A stretch of DNA of 64,000 nucleotides from Comamonas halotolerans (GCF_030162935.1 NZ_JASAUZ010000005.1:29151-93150); one strand, 5' to 3'; shown: positions 1 to 9,364, counted from the first letter of the stretch. Notes: generated by a model not told the origin, from the sequence alone. Translations and numbers: made by a program.

Positions 1-359
1 GACATCCATTGCGCAATGGCATCGCACAAAAGACGGAAATGCGCGCGGTAGGTCTCCGGGGTATCCACAGGTCCCAGGGGCTCTGAGCGCACACAGCGTA
101 TCAGGGCATGGCTGTCATATTCATTCAGCGATGGGAGTGCCTGGGCCGGTGGCAAACCAGGCAGCGTTGCGCAAATTTCGTCGAGCGTTTGCAGGTGACG
201 CTTGAGCGTGCCGGTATAGACCGCATCGAAACTTTGACCACGTGCATGCCAGTAGCGGCCAAGCTGCTGCGCTTGCTGGGCGCCAATGGCGCTGAGCTGG
301 TCATAGTTGTCGGCCCCGAACGATGCCTGACCGTGGCGTACAAGGTAGATGGTTCCCAT
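1..359 (-). CDS. Histidine phosphatase family protein, C-terminus cut by window edge
   Basis: Reading the minus strand from the ATG at 359 gives a protein opening MGTIYLVRHGQASFGADNYD. It carries the RHG motif of the phosphoglycerate mutase/histidine phosphatase superfamily, whose histidine is the phospho-acceptor, and it stays open to base 1 (119 codons). The family hydrolyses or transfers phosphate on small molecules or proteins; the substrate cannot be told. An in-frame ATG at 383 is an alternative start, but the family usually begins just before the YLVRHG strand. The gene is divergent from the TonB receptor, with about 120-145 bp between them holding a Fur-like site. The second catalytic histidine region lies beyond the window. 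Confidence 0.85.
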   Translation of the reverse strand, partial: MGTIYLVRHGQASFGADNYDQLSAIGAQQAQQLGRYWHARGQSFDAVYTGTLKRHLQTLDEICATLPGLPPAQALPSLNEYDSHALIRCVRSEPLGPVDTPETYRAHFRLLCDAIAQWM

Positions 360-442
360 GCGCGTATTTTTGGGCGTCTGCATGCAGTCACTTGTCTTCT
401 GCGCGACCCGATTCGTATGGCGCTTAAGAAAATACTGTTAAT

Positions 443-461
443 AGAAATCGTTATCATTATC
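443..461 (+). promoter_or_regulatory. Putative Fur box upstream of the TonB-dependent receptor
   Basis: The 19-mer AGAAATCGTTATCATTATC matches the classical Fur consensus GATAATGATAATCATTATC at 12 of 19 positions, including an unbroken ATCATTATC. It lies 45 bp before the receptor start, where a Fur repressor would block transcription in iron-replete cells. That Fur binds here is inferred from the match and from the iron-related genes downstream. Confidence 0.6.
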
Positions 462-505
462 GGTTTTGTTGCGTTACTGCATGTTCTCTCAAAACTTAAT
501 CTGGT

Positions 506-2974
506 ATGTCGTCTAAAAGTGCAAGGTCTCGCTGCGCTGCTGTGGCTGTAATGATGTTGGTGTGCGCTCAGGGCCAAGCGCAAGAGCAGGAGCGTGAAAC
601 GCAGCTGCCTGAAACCAGCGTGCGTGCTGAAAAAATTCAGAACAATCTGGGGCAAACCACTTACGACAGAAGCACCATTTCTGCCACTCCAGGTGGCAAT
701 GGAGATATTGGCAGCTTGCTGATTCGCAATGGAAGTGTGCAGTTTGACGATGCGCAACTGAGTGCGGATACCGTCGGCAATATTGCGCCAGCCAACATCA
801 GCATCCATGGGGCCAAGTTCTACGACAACCTGTTTTTGCTGGATGGAGCGTCCATGACCTCCAGCATCTCGGGCGGCGTAAAGGGCCCGGGCACAGTGAC
901 GGACACGCCTGAGGTCGATCAGTCCCAGGGTTTGGCGGTGGATACCAGCATGCTGTGCAAGCTGACAGTGCTGGACTCCAACGTGAGCGCTGAATACGGG
1001 CGCTTTGTGGGTGGCGTGGTCGAGGCGGAAGTTTGTGCGCCGCGCAAGAAGTTTGGCGGGGGAATTTCGCTGGAGCACAGTTCTTCCAAGTGGCTGGAGA
1101 AGAATGGCGACAACGTTGAGTCTGCCGATGTGAGCAAGCAGAATGCGTTCGAGAAGTGGACGCTGCGCTCCAACTTTGAAGCACAGGTCAGCGACCGCGT
1201 GGGCTTGGTGGGTTCTTTTTCCCGCAAACAGTCCACCATTCCCTTGCGCGCTTATGCCAAGGGTTTTAGCAGTCCAGCCGACTCTTTCGAAAAAGATGTG
1301 CACCATCAAATCGACAACTACTACCTCAAGGGCTTTTTTGATCTCGGTGGTGGCGCAAAGGCGGATGCGTCGATTGCCTACATGCCCAATACGTCCGACA
1401 TGTTTGTGGCAGACCAGAAAGACAGTGGCTACCAAAATCGAAGCGGCGGTTTGAGCACGTCTTTGGGTCTGTCGCACGAGGTGGGAGAGTCTGTGCTCAA
1501 GCACAGGCTGAGCTACCGTAGCCTGGAGTCCTCCAAGACCTCAGACTTTGCCGACAAAAAATTCTGGTTCAAAAGCGCAGACAAGAATTGGGGGCGAAAC
1601 AGTGCGACGGAGGGCGGTACCGGCGACGTGGAGCAAAAGGAAAACGTGCTGGGCTACAAGCTGGATGTGGACCTGATGGAACGCCAGATTGCGGGCGCCA
1701 CCCACAGGCTGAAAGTGGGTGCGGAATACGAGCACAACCAATTCAGCTATGAGCGGCTGACCCAGCATTACAACTACCAGACCTCCAACAACAAAAACAC
1801 CATTCCGGGAGTGCCACTCAACGCCAGTACCAACACGTGCAATCTGGTGGGTGGTGGTGTGGATACAGCGCAGTGTTCGCTGGACGGAGCAAGCGGGCAG
1901 TTTTTGAATTTGCGCAACAAATATCGCGCCGGCAGTTTTGATTACCAGGTGGACTACTTCGCTCTTTATGTGCAGGACGAAATCAACTGGAAGCGTTGGA
2001 ACGTCAATCTGGGCTTGCGCGCAGAGCGCTTCTCGGATGCGGAGGAGGTGACTTTGGCGCCGCGTTTCAATATGGGCTACCGCTTGGAGCAAGGCGGTCT
2101 GCTCAGCCTGGGACTGAACCGTTACTACGGCCAGACGCTCAAGATGTACCGCATCTATGACAAGAAAACAGCGCTCAACTCCGGCTACGAATACCGCACG
2201 CTGAGCAATGGTGAAATCACGCCGTGGTCCACGGTGGAGGACAGGGCCATCCCAACTCAATTTGGAAAATTGCGCACCCCGTATGCGGATGAGTTGTCAC
2301 TGGGCTATGCGCAAGCGTTTGGCAATACCTTGTGGAAGTTCAAGTACGTGCACCGAGCGGGTGAAGATGAGGTGGGGCGCTCGGGTGGTGGTCTGAACTG
2401 GGGCAACGTTGGCAGCAGCCGTGCCAACACGTATGCCATCGAATTCGAAACAGTGGAGCCCGTCAAGTTCAAGTCTTCTGCGACCCACTTTGCGGCAGTG
2501 TTTGATTACTCCACACGCAAATCCAATATTGCAGACTGGAATGAAAGCAACTTCATGGGTGCGAGCGATACAGCGCTGATGGTCTGGTACCAGGACAAGC
2601 TGGTCATGAAGTCTGACCTGCCTGCCGACAACTACCGCCGTCCATGGACATTGCGCTTGATGTCCAGTACCACGTTCCAGGGCAGCGGTGTGCGCCTGGA
2701 CGGTATCGTGCGTATTCGCAAGTCCTACGAGAAACAAATGGAGACGGGCACAGGTGATGGGGGCTACAAGAAGTGGGCCAATGTCTACATGCCCAAGACC
2801 ATCAACTTTGATGTGCGAGTTTCCAAGGTATGGCCGCTGTCGCATGGCAGCAGTCTCAGCGCCGAGTTGACTCTGGAGAATGTTTTCAACCGCAGCAACG
2901 CGAACAGCTATGACGATGGCTACCTGTTTGAAAAAGGGCGCCAGGCCACCTTGCGCGTAGGTTACGAGTTTTAA
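506..2974 (+). CDS. TonB-dependent outer-membrane receptor (iron-regulated type)
   Basis: The 822-residue protein has an N-terminal signal peptide (cleavage expected after about residue 26, AQGQAQ). A plug-like region follows at roughly 40-200, with phrases such as ISIHGAKFYDNLFLLDGA, and then a long barrel rich in alternating aromatic/polar strands that ends in LRVGYEF. The terminal phenylalanine is the usual outer-membrane assembly signal. Receptors of this class import ferric siderophores, haem or other scarce ligands using TonB energy. The ligand here is unknown, but the upstream Fur-like site and the neighbouring imelysin/di-haem genes point to iron. There is no obvious Shine-Dalgarno before the ATG; the start is chosen because it gives a clean signal peptide. 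Confidence 0.9.
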   Translation: MSSKSARSRCAAVAVMMLVCAQGQAQEQERETQLPETSVRAEKIQNNLGQTTYDRSTISATPGGNGDIGSLLIRNGSVQFDDAQLSADTVGNIAPANISIHGAKFYDNLFLLDGASMTSSISGGVKGPGTVTDTPEVDQSQGLAVDTSMLCKLTVLDSNVSAEYGRFVGGVVEAEVCAPRKKFGGGISLEHSSSKWLEKNGDNVESADVSKQNAFEKWTLRSNFEAQVSDRVGLVGSFSRKQSTIPLRAYAKGFSSPADSFEKDVHHQIDNYYLKGFFDLGGGAKADASIAYMPNTSDMFVADQKDSGYQNRSGGLSTSLGLSHEVGESVLKHRLSYRSLESSKTSDFADKKFWFKSADKNWGRNSATEGGTGDVEQKENVLGYKLDVDLMERQIAGATHRLKVGAEYEHNQFSYERLTQHYNYQTSNNKNTIPGVPLNASTNTCNLVGGGVDTAQCSLDGASGQFLNLRNKYRAGSFDYQVDYFALYVQDEINWKRWNVNLGLRAERFSDAEEVTLAPRFNMGYRLEQGGLLSLGLNRYYGQTLKMYRIYDKKTALNSGYEYRTLSNGEITPWSTVEDRAIPTQFGKLRTPYADELSLGYAQAFGNTLWKFKYVHRAGEDEVGRSGGGLNWGNVGSSRANTYAIEFETVEPVKFKSSATHFAAVFDYSTRKSNIADWNESNFMGASDTALMVWYQDKLVMKSDLPADNYRRPWTLRLMSSTTFQGSGVRLDGIVRIRKSYEKQMETGTGDGGYKKWANVYMPKTINFDVRVSKVWPLSHGSSLSAELTLENVFNRSNANSYDDGYLFEKGRQATLRVGYEF

Positions 2975-3067
2975 GTTGAATCAGTGCGCCGGCTTTGATC
3001 TGGTGCACCTTGCAGCATGCTGCGCAGTTATGACAATGGCTGCGCTTCTTACGTTCAAAGCATCACC

Positions 3068-4282
3068 ATGAGATTGAGTTCCGCCAAGCATTCCCCGCGC
3101 CTATGGCACTTTTTGGGCTGCGCCGCATTGTTATCGGTGGCTGCAGTTGCCAGTGCGCAGACTGTGCGTGTGCAAGCCAATGCCACAACCAAGCTGGCCA
3201 AAGAATCCAGGCCCAATACGGCAATTGCGCGGTTGCTGGACTCTGTCGACAACCAGGCGTTTGAGTGCGGTCAGCCCCAGGGCTGGAGCGCAAGCTGTTT
3301 GCGTGAAAAATACCAGGGAGATCCCGCGCAATGGCCGCATCCTGCAGTGGATGCAGACAAGGCCTGGCGGGAGATGGCTCCTGTCCCAGCAATGCTGCCT
3401 CCAGAAAATAGTCAGCAGGAAGCGCAGCGTGCACTGGGCGCAGCATTGTTTTTTGACCCCGGACTTTCGCGCAAAGGCGAAGTTGCCTGTGCCTCCTGCC
3501 ACCAGGCTGACAAATCGTTTGGTGACGGACTGGCTTTGAGTGTGGGCGAGGACAAACTCATGGGTCGCCGCCGTGCGCAAACACTGTTTGCCGCACCGTT
3601 TGCCGATAGGTTGTTCTGGGATGGGCGTGCAGCTTCGCTGGAAGAACAGTCCAAGGGCTCGATTCAGAACCCATTCGAGATGAACAACACGCTGGAAGCG
3701 GCGCTGGCGCACGTCAATGCGCAGCCGCAGTACCAGACGCTCATGCAGACAGCCTATGGGGTGAGCGCGATCACGGTGGATGACATGGTGGGAGCCTTGT
3801 CCAGCTTTGTGCGCACGGTGCGTCCTCCCAAGTCAGTGGCCGATCAGGTGATTGCCGGTGATCCCCAGGTGCTCACCGACCAGCAATTGCTGGGGCTGCA
3901 CCTGTTTCGCACCAAGGCGCGTTGCATGAACTGCCACAGCGGGCCTTTGCTGACAGACAACGAGTTCCACGATATTGGCCTGTCGTTCTACAGCCGCCGC
4001 AACCAGGACTTGGGGCGTTTTGAAGCCACGCGCAACAAGGAAGACCTGGGCAAGTTCCGCACCCCAAGCCTGCGCGGTGTGATCCATGCGGGGCCCTGGA
4101 TGCATAACGGCCTGTTCCCCGACATGCATGGCCTCATGCGGCTGTACAACGTGGGTATGGGAGTCGTGGCGGGCGACCCGAAGAAAGACCCCTTTATTCC
4201 GCCCAAATCGCCGCATATGAAGGCTATCAATCTGAATGCCGAAGAGATTGATGCCTTGGTGGAGTGGCTGCGTCTGCTGTAG
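3068..4282 (+). CDS. Di-haem cytochrome c peroxidase / MauG-family protein
   Basis: The start at 3068 (MRLSSAKHSPRLWHF) gives a 404-residue protein with a typical signal peptide ending ASA at about residue 30; the longer frame from 3017 buries this signal. Two covalent haem-binding motifs are present: CASCH at 141-145 and CMNCH at 286-290. This is the two-domain layout of bacterial cytochrome c peroxidases and MauG relatives, which are periplasmic. The gene follows the TonB receptor by about 93 bp on the same strand and is probably cotranscribed. The family either reduces peroxide or oxidises specific substrates. A role in redox handling of imported iron is an inference from context. Confidence 0.88.
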   Translation: MRLSSAKHSPRLWHFLGCAALLSVAAVASAQTVRVQANATTKLAKESRPNTAIARLLDSVDNQAFECGQPQGWSASCLREKYQGDPAQWPHPAVDADKAWREMAPVPAMLPPENSQQEAQRALGAALFFDPGLSRKGEVACASCHQADKSFGDGLALSVGEDKLMGRRRAQTLFAAPFADRLFWDGRAASLEEQSKGSIQNPFEMNNTLEAALAHVNAQPQYQTLMQTAYGVSAITVDDMVGALSSFVRTVRPPKSVADQVIAGDPQVLTDQQLLGLHLFRTKARCMNCHSGPLLTDNEFHDIGLSFYSRRNQDLGRFEATRNKEDLGKFRTPSLRGVIHAGPWMHNGLFPDMHGLMRLYNVGMGVVAGDPKKDPFIPPKSPHMKAINLNAEEIDALVEWLRLL

Positions 4283-4378
4283 CCGCAGCCTTTCGGGGGA
4301 GTGCAACGGACGCCAGTTTTGTTGCAAGACCGGCTTTTTTCTTTGTGCAAGGGAAAGAGCAAGTACAAGTGCAAGCCG

Positions 4379-5512
4379 TTAAAGGCGCACCCAGTGGTTG
4401 TCCAGCGCCAATATGGCGCTGCTGGCCACGGCGGAGCCTTGGGGCCAGTGCCGGACTTGCTGGACTCCGCCGGTCCATAGTTGTGAGTGATCGGGTTGCA
4501 AGGGGTGAAGCACGCTGTCGTTGCTGATGCAATACACGCCTTGCTGGCCGTCCTGGCGCAGGCATTGCGCCATGGCTCCAGGCTCCTGTGGTGGCTGCCA
4601 CCAGGTGAGCAGATCGGCGCGGGGACAGCTGACAGCAAAGTGCTGCGTGTGGCAGCTGATATCGCCCCCATAGCCTTGCCATTCCGCGCCCGAAGGCAGG
4701 GGGGCTGCATGCAGGCGCTCACCATCAAACAAGGCCAAGACCGGGGCCTGCTGCTTTTGCTCTGCAGTGTCGTGTTCTGCCTGTAAGGCAATCCCCAGCC
4801 AGCGTTGCTCACGGCTCCATGCCACAGCAGGACCCCAGGCCAGATGGCGCAGGCTCAGGCGTGGATCCGCCAGGCGCCACTGCCCGGTGATGGCTCCCTG
4901 ATCGGGCGGGTTGAGCCGCACGATGGAGGAGTCCATATGCGTGAGCTTGAGCTTGCGGCGCCCGGTTTCGGGCTGTGTGGAAATGCCGCCATTGGCCACC
5001 ATCAGGCTGCCGTCCCGGTCAAGCAGCAACTGGTGAGGGTCCATGCCTGCGGTGCGCCATTCGGAGATTTTTTCCAGGCTGTTAGCGTCGCGCACGCCGA
5101 TCAGGCCCTGGCTGTCTGCCAGATCGGTTTCGGTGGTGTAGAGGAGCTTGCCGTCGTGGCTGGCAATCACATGGCCGTTGAAAGCACGGTCAGGTTCAAT
5201 CCAGTGCCACTGCTCGCTGCCGTCGGGGCGAACGCGCAGCAGCCAGTCGCCAGGGCGGCGGCTGGCAAACAGCAAGCTGCCATCGGCCAGTTGCGTCATG
5301 CCGTGCGCACGGGTGGGCACAGCATGTGCATGCACGATGTGCAGCGGTGCATCTGCGGATGCAGGCAGTTGCACCACCCCGACATGCAGCTCGGGGCCGA
5401 CCGACCAAGCGGCGGCAAATTGTGGAGCAGCAGGGTGTGCGGCCCAGCTGCGCAACGGGGTGCATGCCAGCAAGGCCATGCCTTGCAGCCATTGTCGGCG
5501 GTTGTGCTGCAT
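4379..5512 (-). CDS. DUF1513 family protein, Tat-exported
   Basis: The chosen start (MQHNRRQWLQGMALLACTPL) gives 377 residues with a twin-arginine-like signal, NRRQWLQ, followed by a hydrophobic stretch. Folded-protein export by Tat is therefore likely. The rest resembles the beta-propeller-like DUF1513 proteins that accompany imelysins in many proteobacteria, with repeated phrases like LLRVRPDGSEQWHW and HGMTQLADGSLLFASRRPGDWL. It is the last gene of the four-gene minus-strand operon and starts 4 bp after the second imelysin. Its biochemical function is not established; periplasmic binding or redox handling of iron is only a guess from the company it keeps. Confidence 0.8.
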   Translation of the reverse strand: MQHNRRQWLQGMALLACTPLRSWAAHPAAPQFAAAWSVGPELHVGVVQLPASADAPLHIVHAHAVPTRAHGMTQLADGSLLFASRRPGDWLLRVRPDGSEQWHWIEPDRAFNGHVIASHDGKLLYTTETDLADSQGLIGVRDANSLEKISEWRTAGMDPHQLLLDRDGSLMVANGGISTQPETGRRKLKLTHMDSSIVRLNPPDQGAITGQWRLADPRLSLRHLAWGPAVAWSREQRWLGIALQAEHDTAEQKQQAPVLALFDGERLHAAPLPSGAEWQGYGGDISCHTQHFAVSCPRADLLTWWQPPQEPGAMAQCLRQDGQQGVYCISNDSVLHPLQPDHSQLWTGGVQQVRHWPQGSAVASSAILALDNHWVRL

Positions 5513-5516
5513 GGGC

Positions 5517-6515
5517 TTAGTCGCCGTCGGCGTCAGAAAAACCGATGCTGATATCCAGGGCCATTGCCACATCGTTTTCCACGAGGTGCTTGAGTTGGTT
5601 CAGGGCTTTGCTGGCGGCGGTGATGTTGTCGAGGTCAGGTGCCTGGATGGCTTGCATGGCGCTATCGACTTTCTGAGTGGCCTCGCGCACTTCCTGGGCC
5701 AGACGCTCCCAGCCTTGCACTTCCACCAGGCGCGCAATGCTGACTTGTTCGGGCTGCTGGCCCTCTCCCACTGTCAGGCTGCGCAGTGCGCTCCACTGGG
5801 CCTGCCAACTGGCCAAGGTGCCTTGGCTGGCAGCGCGTGTGAGCTGTGCTGGCTTGCTGCTGGCACTGCGCAGCGGCTTTTCCATGGACTGCCAGCGCAG
5901 TCTTTCTAGTCCGCCTACCCACTGGTTGATGAACTCAGCTGTGCTGTCAAAGTCAAGCTGTGTGAACTGGCTGGCTGCGAGATTGGCCTGGTGCAAGGCG
6001 CGCAGTTCCTGTGCCAGGTCTGCAGCGACCAAGGAGGCGTAGTGGCAAGCAGGGGTGCCAGCCTGTGCAACATCCGCCCACAGCAGGTGCTCGGCCACGG
6101 GGAAGCCTTTGGCTGGAGCGCCAATGGTTTCCATGGCGGCCAGGTTCTTGGGGGCTTTGCGCAGAGCAGCCTGGAGCAATTGCGGGCGCATGGGCTGAAA
6201 GTCCACCATGCGAGCGGTGCGGCGTTCGATCTGAGGGCCCATGGCAAGCGCGGACAGGCGCTCCCAATCCTGGCTGGCCTGGGCGAACTGTGCGCGAGCC
6301 TGCTCCAGGCTGCTGCGTCCTGCGCAGTATTGCTGCAGCTGCTGGTGCAATTGTTCTGCCGAGGTCCTGGCCTTGGCCGATTGCGGCACAAACCACTGCG
6401 CGTACAGTCTTTGCGCCGCTGCGCCAGAGGTCAGTGGCGGTGTGGGCGTGGCAGCATGCACGCTGGCTGCCGCCAGCAGCAGTGTCAATCCAAGAGAAGC
6501 AGTGAGAGAACGCAT
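5517..6515 (-). CDS. Imelysin-family periplasmic protein (second copy)
   Basis: The start at 6515 (MRSLTASLGLTLLLAAASVHA) yields a 332-residue secreted protein. It is fixed by a TAATG junction in which the stop of the upstream DUF1111 gene shares one base with this ATG, which suggests translational coupling. The helical sequence fits the imelysin/EfeO-like fold linked to iron uptake. At the position of the usual GxHxxE motif it reads GFPVAEHLLWAD, so the glutamate is kept but the histidine is not. It may therefore not bind metal in the same way as its paralogue at 8080-9273. Confidence 0.82.
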   Translation of the reverse strand: MRSLTASLGLTLLLAAASVHAATPTPPLTSGAAAQRLYAQWFVPQSAKARTSAEQLHQQLQQYCAGRSSLEQARAQFAQASQDWERLSALAMGPQIERRTARMVDFQPMRPQLLQAALRKAPKNLAAMETIGAPAKGFPVAEHLLWADVAQAGTPACHYASLVAADLAQELRALHQANLAASQFTQLDFDSTAEFINQWVGGLERLRWQSMEKPLRSASSKPAQLTRAASQGTLASWQAQWSALRSLTVGEGQQPEQVSIARLVEVQGWERLAQEVREATQKVDSAMQAIQAPDLDNITAASKALNQLKHLVENDVAMALDISIGFSDADGD

Positions 6516-7984
6516 TACAGAGATTCCACAAATTGAACCAGGGCTGCGCGGTCTTGCACAGGCATGTGGCGGAATTGTTCCCGGGCTTGCTCGGCTTCGC
6601 CTCCGTGCCACAGGATGGCCTCAGCGACACCGCGGGCACGGCCATCGTGCAGCAGACGCTGGTGGTCGTTCACGGCTGGCAGCAGTCCAATACCCCACAG
6701 CGGTGGCGTGCGCCACTGACGGCCATTGGCAGCAAAGTCCGGGCGGCCATCGGCCAGGGCTTCGCCCATGTCATGCAGCAGCAAGTCGGTGTAAGGCGTG
6801 ATGTCCTGCCCGCTCAGTGCCTGGCTGCTCAGGCTGGGGAACAGCACGGCACCTGTCCTGTAGCTGGGGCGGTGGCACTGCGCGCATTGCGCAGCATGGA
6901 ACAGCGATTCACCACGCAGCACCTGGGCATCCTGGCTGTTGCGGCGTGCCGGGGGGGCCAGTGTGGACTGATAAAAAATCACTTCGTCGAGCACATGGTC
7001 TTCAATCTCGACACCAGCATGGCCCTTGGCATTGCCATTGGGCGCTTGCAGGCAATCTTTCTGGCTGGGTGTGCAGGTCTGCTTGGGAAAGCGCTTGGAG
7101 GTGATGCCGATATCCCCCTGGAAGGCAGCGGCCGATTGGTGCGCCACGCTGGCAACGTTGGCCTTCCAGCCAAAGCGCCCCAGCATCATGCGCTGGGCAT
7201 AGGCATCCCATACATGGTTGGGCTGGCCTTTGATGGGGCCCGCAGTAGCAGCCTGAGCCTGGGCGTTGGCCAGGATGTCGGCTTCTGCAATGGCTTCCAG
7301 CAAACCCAGGCCGATCACCTGCGGCGCAATACGGGGGCTGAACATCACGTCGGCAGCCATGGGGCCGTAGCCCAGATCCGAGAAGTGATAGATGGGTTTT
7401 TCCAGAGTGTAGGGGCTGCCATCGGCATATTGGCCAGCAATGCTTTCATAGCTGAGCGTCAGCGTGCCTTCACCTTTGACGCCGTTGACGCCCATGGTGT
7501 TGAACTGGTCACCATAGACCGGCTCGTGCTTGGGGCCGCCATGGGCATCGGTGCCGGGGACGGACAAACGAATCAGCAAGCCCGCAAAGGGCTGTGGAGC
7601 CAGCGGGTTGTGAAAGTCTGGTGGCTGGGCACGGCCATCCTGTGCATGGCAGCCGCCGCACGAGCGGGCCAGAAAGTGTGGGCCCAGACCATCGCGTGCA
7701 CTGGTGGATGCAGGCGCTTGCACCCAGTTGCGCTTGAAGAAGGAGTTGCCAATCACAAAGCGTGTGCGCTCAGCATCGCTCAGGTTGGCTGCAGGCAAAG
7801 AGAACGCATTGCGACCGTTGGAGAACACGGTTGTGCTGCCGCCGGGCTGGGCATCGGGGGCAGGGCGATCGAACAAGGTGCTGGGGGCGCTGGAAGTCGC
7901 TTGGCTGGAGGTCGATTGTGCGGTACAAGCGGCCAAAACCAGTGCAGAGGCGAAGAGGGTGCCAAGTGTTTGCAAGGGTTTCAT
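6515..7984 (-). CDS. Di-haem oxidoreductase (DUF1111), lipoprotein
   Basis: The 489-residue protein starts with a lipoprotein signal (LVLAAC, lipidated Cys20), so it should be membrane-anchored and face the periplasm. It has two c-type haem motifs, CGGCH at 109-113 and CAQCH at 367-371, the pattern of the DUF1111 'di-haem oxidoreductase' family, sometimes called thiol oxidoreductase. In other proteobacteria the order imelysin, DUF1111, imelysin, DUF1513 is a recognised iron-regulated cluster, and the same order is seen here. A likely job is electron transfer to or from iron presented by the imelysins; this is inference. Confidence 0.88.
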   Translation of the reverse strand: MKPLQTLGTLFASALVLAACTAQSTSSQATSSAPSTLFDRPAPDAQPGGSTTVFSNGRNAFSLPAANLSDAERTRFVIGNSFFKRNWVQAPASTSARDGLGPHFLARSCGGCHAQDGRAQPPDFHNPLAPQPFAGLLIRLSVPGTDAHGGPKHEPVYGDQFNTMGVNGVKGEGTLTLSYESIAGQYADGSPYTLEKPIYHFSDLGYGPMAADVMFSPRIAPQVIGLGLLEAIAEADILANAQAQAATAGPIKGQPNHVWDAYAQRMMLGRFGWKANVASVAHQSAAAFQGDIGITSKRFPKQTCTPSQKDCLQAPNGNAKGHAGVEIEDHVLDEVIFYQSTLAPPARRNSQDAQVLRGESLFHAAQCAQCHRPSYRTGAVLFPSLSSQALSGQDITPYTDLLLHDMGEALADGRPDFAANGRQWRTPPLWGIGLLPAVNDHQRLLHDGRARGVAEAILWHGGEAEQAREQFRHMPVQDRAALVQFVESL

Positions 7985-8079
7985 AACGCGTTCACAAATT
8001 CTAAAAAATTACACCGCTGCCTGATGTGCCCAAAAGAGCAGCAGCGGTGTCAGGGGCAGGCAGCCGAAGTTGCGTGCGA

Positions 8080-9273
8080 TCAGGGCTCCACCAGATTCAG
8101 TTGCTCAAAGCCTACGGCTTTGGCTGCCTCTACCAAGTCCTTGCTTTGCTGAGTCAGCGCATCAATGGTGGTTTGAATACTGGCGCGTGCAGCACTGTCA
8201 CGCGCCCCTTGGATGGCCTGGTCAAACGGTGCAGGAATGGCATTGGCAGATGCCACAGACTTGGCGATTTGCATGGAGGTTTTTTCGGCAATTGCTGGGT
8301 CATGGGCTGCCACCCAGTCACGCAGGCCAGGGCCTTTGAGCTGCGAGCCATCCAGGCGCTTGTAGCTGCCCAGCCAGACGTTTTGAATGCCTTGTGCATT
8401 GGTTGCGGCATCACGGTGGGTGTTGTCGGAGAAGCAGGAATGCTCATCTTCCTGGTCGCGGCTGGCCATGGCCACTTCCAGGCGCTCGCCCGCCAGCTCG
8501 CCGCGCGACAAGGAGCCCAGGCCCACAAAAATCTTGCGCAAGGACTCTTCGCCACCGACTTCAAACTCAGCGCGGAAATTGTTCTTCACACCGGGCTTCC
8601 ATGCCTTGGCAACCGATTCCAGGTCATCAATCAACAGCTCGGTCACCACCTTCAGGTACTGACGGCGGCGGTCAGCGTTGGGTTTCTTGCCATCGATGAA
8701 ATCGGTGAATGGGCGTGCGCCGGGGCCGGTGTCACTCAAGTCCTGGCCCCAGAGCATGAACTCGATGGCATGCCAGCCTGTCGAGATGTTTTCCTCACCG
8801 TCGTGCTCGTTCAAATCAGCCAGACGCTGTTTGGTGATGGCTTCTTTACGGTTGTTGATGATGCCGGCATTGTCATCACCCACCACGTAGTCCACATAGG
8901 ACTCATCCATGGGCCAGGCGTTGAGCTGGCCTTCGGGGCCGTCCTCGCTGTCAATCGGACCGTCGTAGAAACGGAAGGCCTCGGTTTGGCCGTAGAACTC
9001 GCGTGCATCCAGCCAGGCCTTGCGCGCTGCATCTTGTGTAGCTTGACTGGGCTTGGCCAAGAAGGCATGCACCGCTTTTTGCAACTGCTTGGCCGCTGTA
9101 ATGGTGTCACTGTAATTGGCATACACCAAGGTGCTGTAGTGTTGCACGACGTCCTGGGCCTTGAGTTGGCCTACGCTTGCGCTGGCAGCGTTAGCTGCGG
9201 GCTGGGCGGCAAAGGCGGACGTGGTGGTGAGCGCCCCCAGGGCGAGCGTGCTGGCAATCAGGTAGCGGTACAT
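8080..9273 (-). CDS. Imelysin family protein (IrpA-like), first gene of iron operon
   Basis: The start at 9273 (MYRYLIASTLALGALTTTSAFA) gives a 397-residue secreted protein. The longer frame to 9294 adds seven residues before the signal peptide and is less likely. The imelysin metal-binding signature GxHxxE is present as GWHAIE at 166-171. The family occurs in periplasmic or outer-membrane iron-uptake proteins such as IrpA and the EfeO M75 domain. It is the first gene of the minus-strand operon, 95 bp before the DUF1111 lipoprotein, and a Fur-like site lies 40-58 bp upstream. Repression by iron is therefore expected. Confidence 0.88.
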   Translation of the reverse strand: MYRYLIASTLALGALTTTSAFAAQPAANAASASVGQLKAQDVVQHYSTLVYANYSDTITAAKQLQKAVHAFLAKPSQATQDAARKAWLDAREFYGQTEAFRFYDGPIDSEDGPEGQLNAWPMDESYVDYVVGDDNAGIINNRKEAITKQRLADLNEHDGEENISTGWHAIEFMLWGQDLSDTGPGARPFTDFIDGKKPNADRRRQYLKVVTELLIDDLESVAKAWKPGVKNNFRAEFEVGGEESLRKIFVGLGSLSRGELAGERLEVAMASRDQEDEHSCFSDNTHRDAATNAQGIQNVWLGSYKRLDGSQLKGPGLRDWVAAHDPAIAEKTSMQIAKSVASANAIPAPFDQAIQGARDSAARASIQTTIDALTQQSKDLVEAAKAVGFEQLNLVEP

Positions 9274-9312
9274 AGGTCGTGGATGGAGCATCAATCAAAG
9301 CAAAGATTTTAT

Positions 9313-9331
9313 GTGATTGATAATTGTTTTT
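9313..9331 (-). promoter_or_regulatory. Putative Fur box upstream of the imelysin operon
   Basis: On the plus strand this reads GTGATTGATAATTGTTTTT, which matches the 19-bp Fur consensus at 12 positions with a perfect central GATAAT. It sits in the very AT-rich 91-bp gap between the phzF stop and the imelysin start, where the operon promoter must lie. It scores the same as the site before the TonB receptor, so both arms of the iron locus appear to answer to Fur. Confidence 0.55.
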
Positions 9332-9364
9332 ATTTGCTTTTAAGCAACATCATCGTCAGGCTCG

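Noticed and set aside
125..1504. 459-codon minus-strand frame overlapping the TonB receptor and the phosphatase
   Set aside because: The receptor and phosphatase are both convincing in other frames. This frame shows no motif and spans a promoter region.
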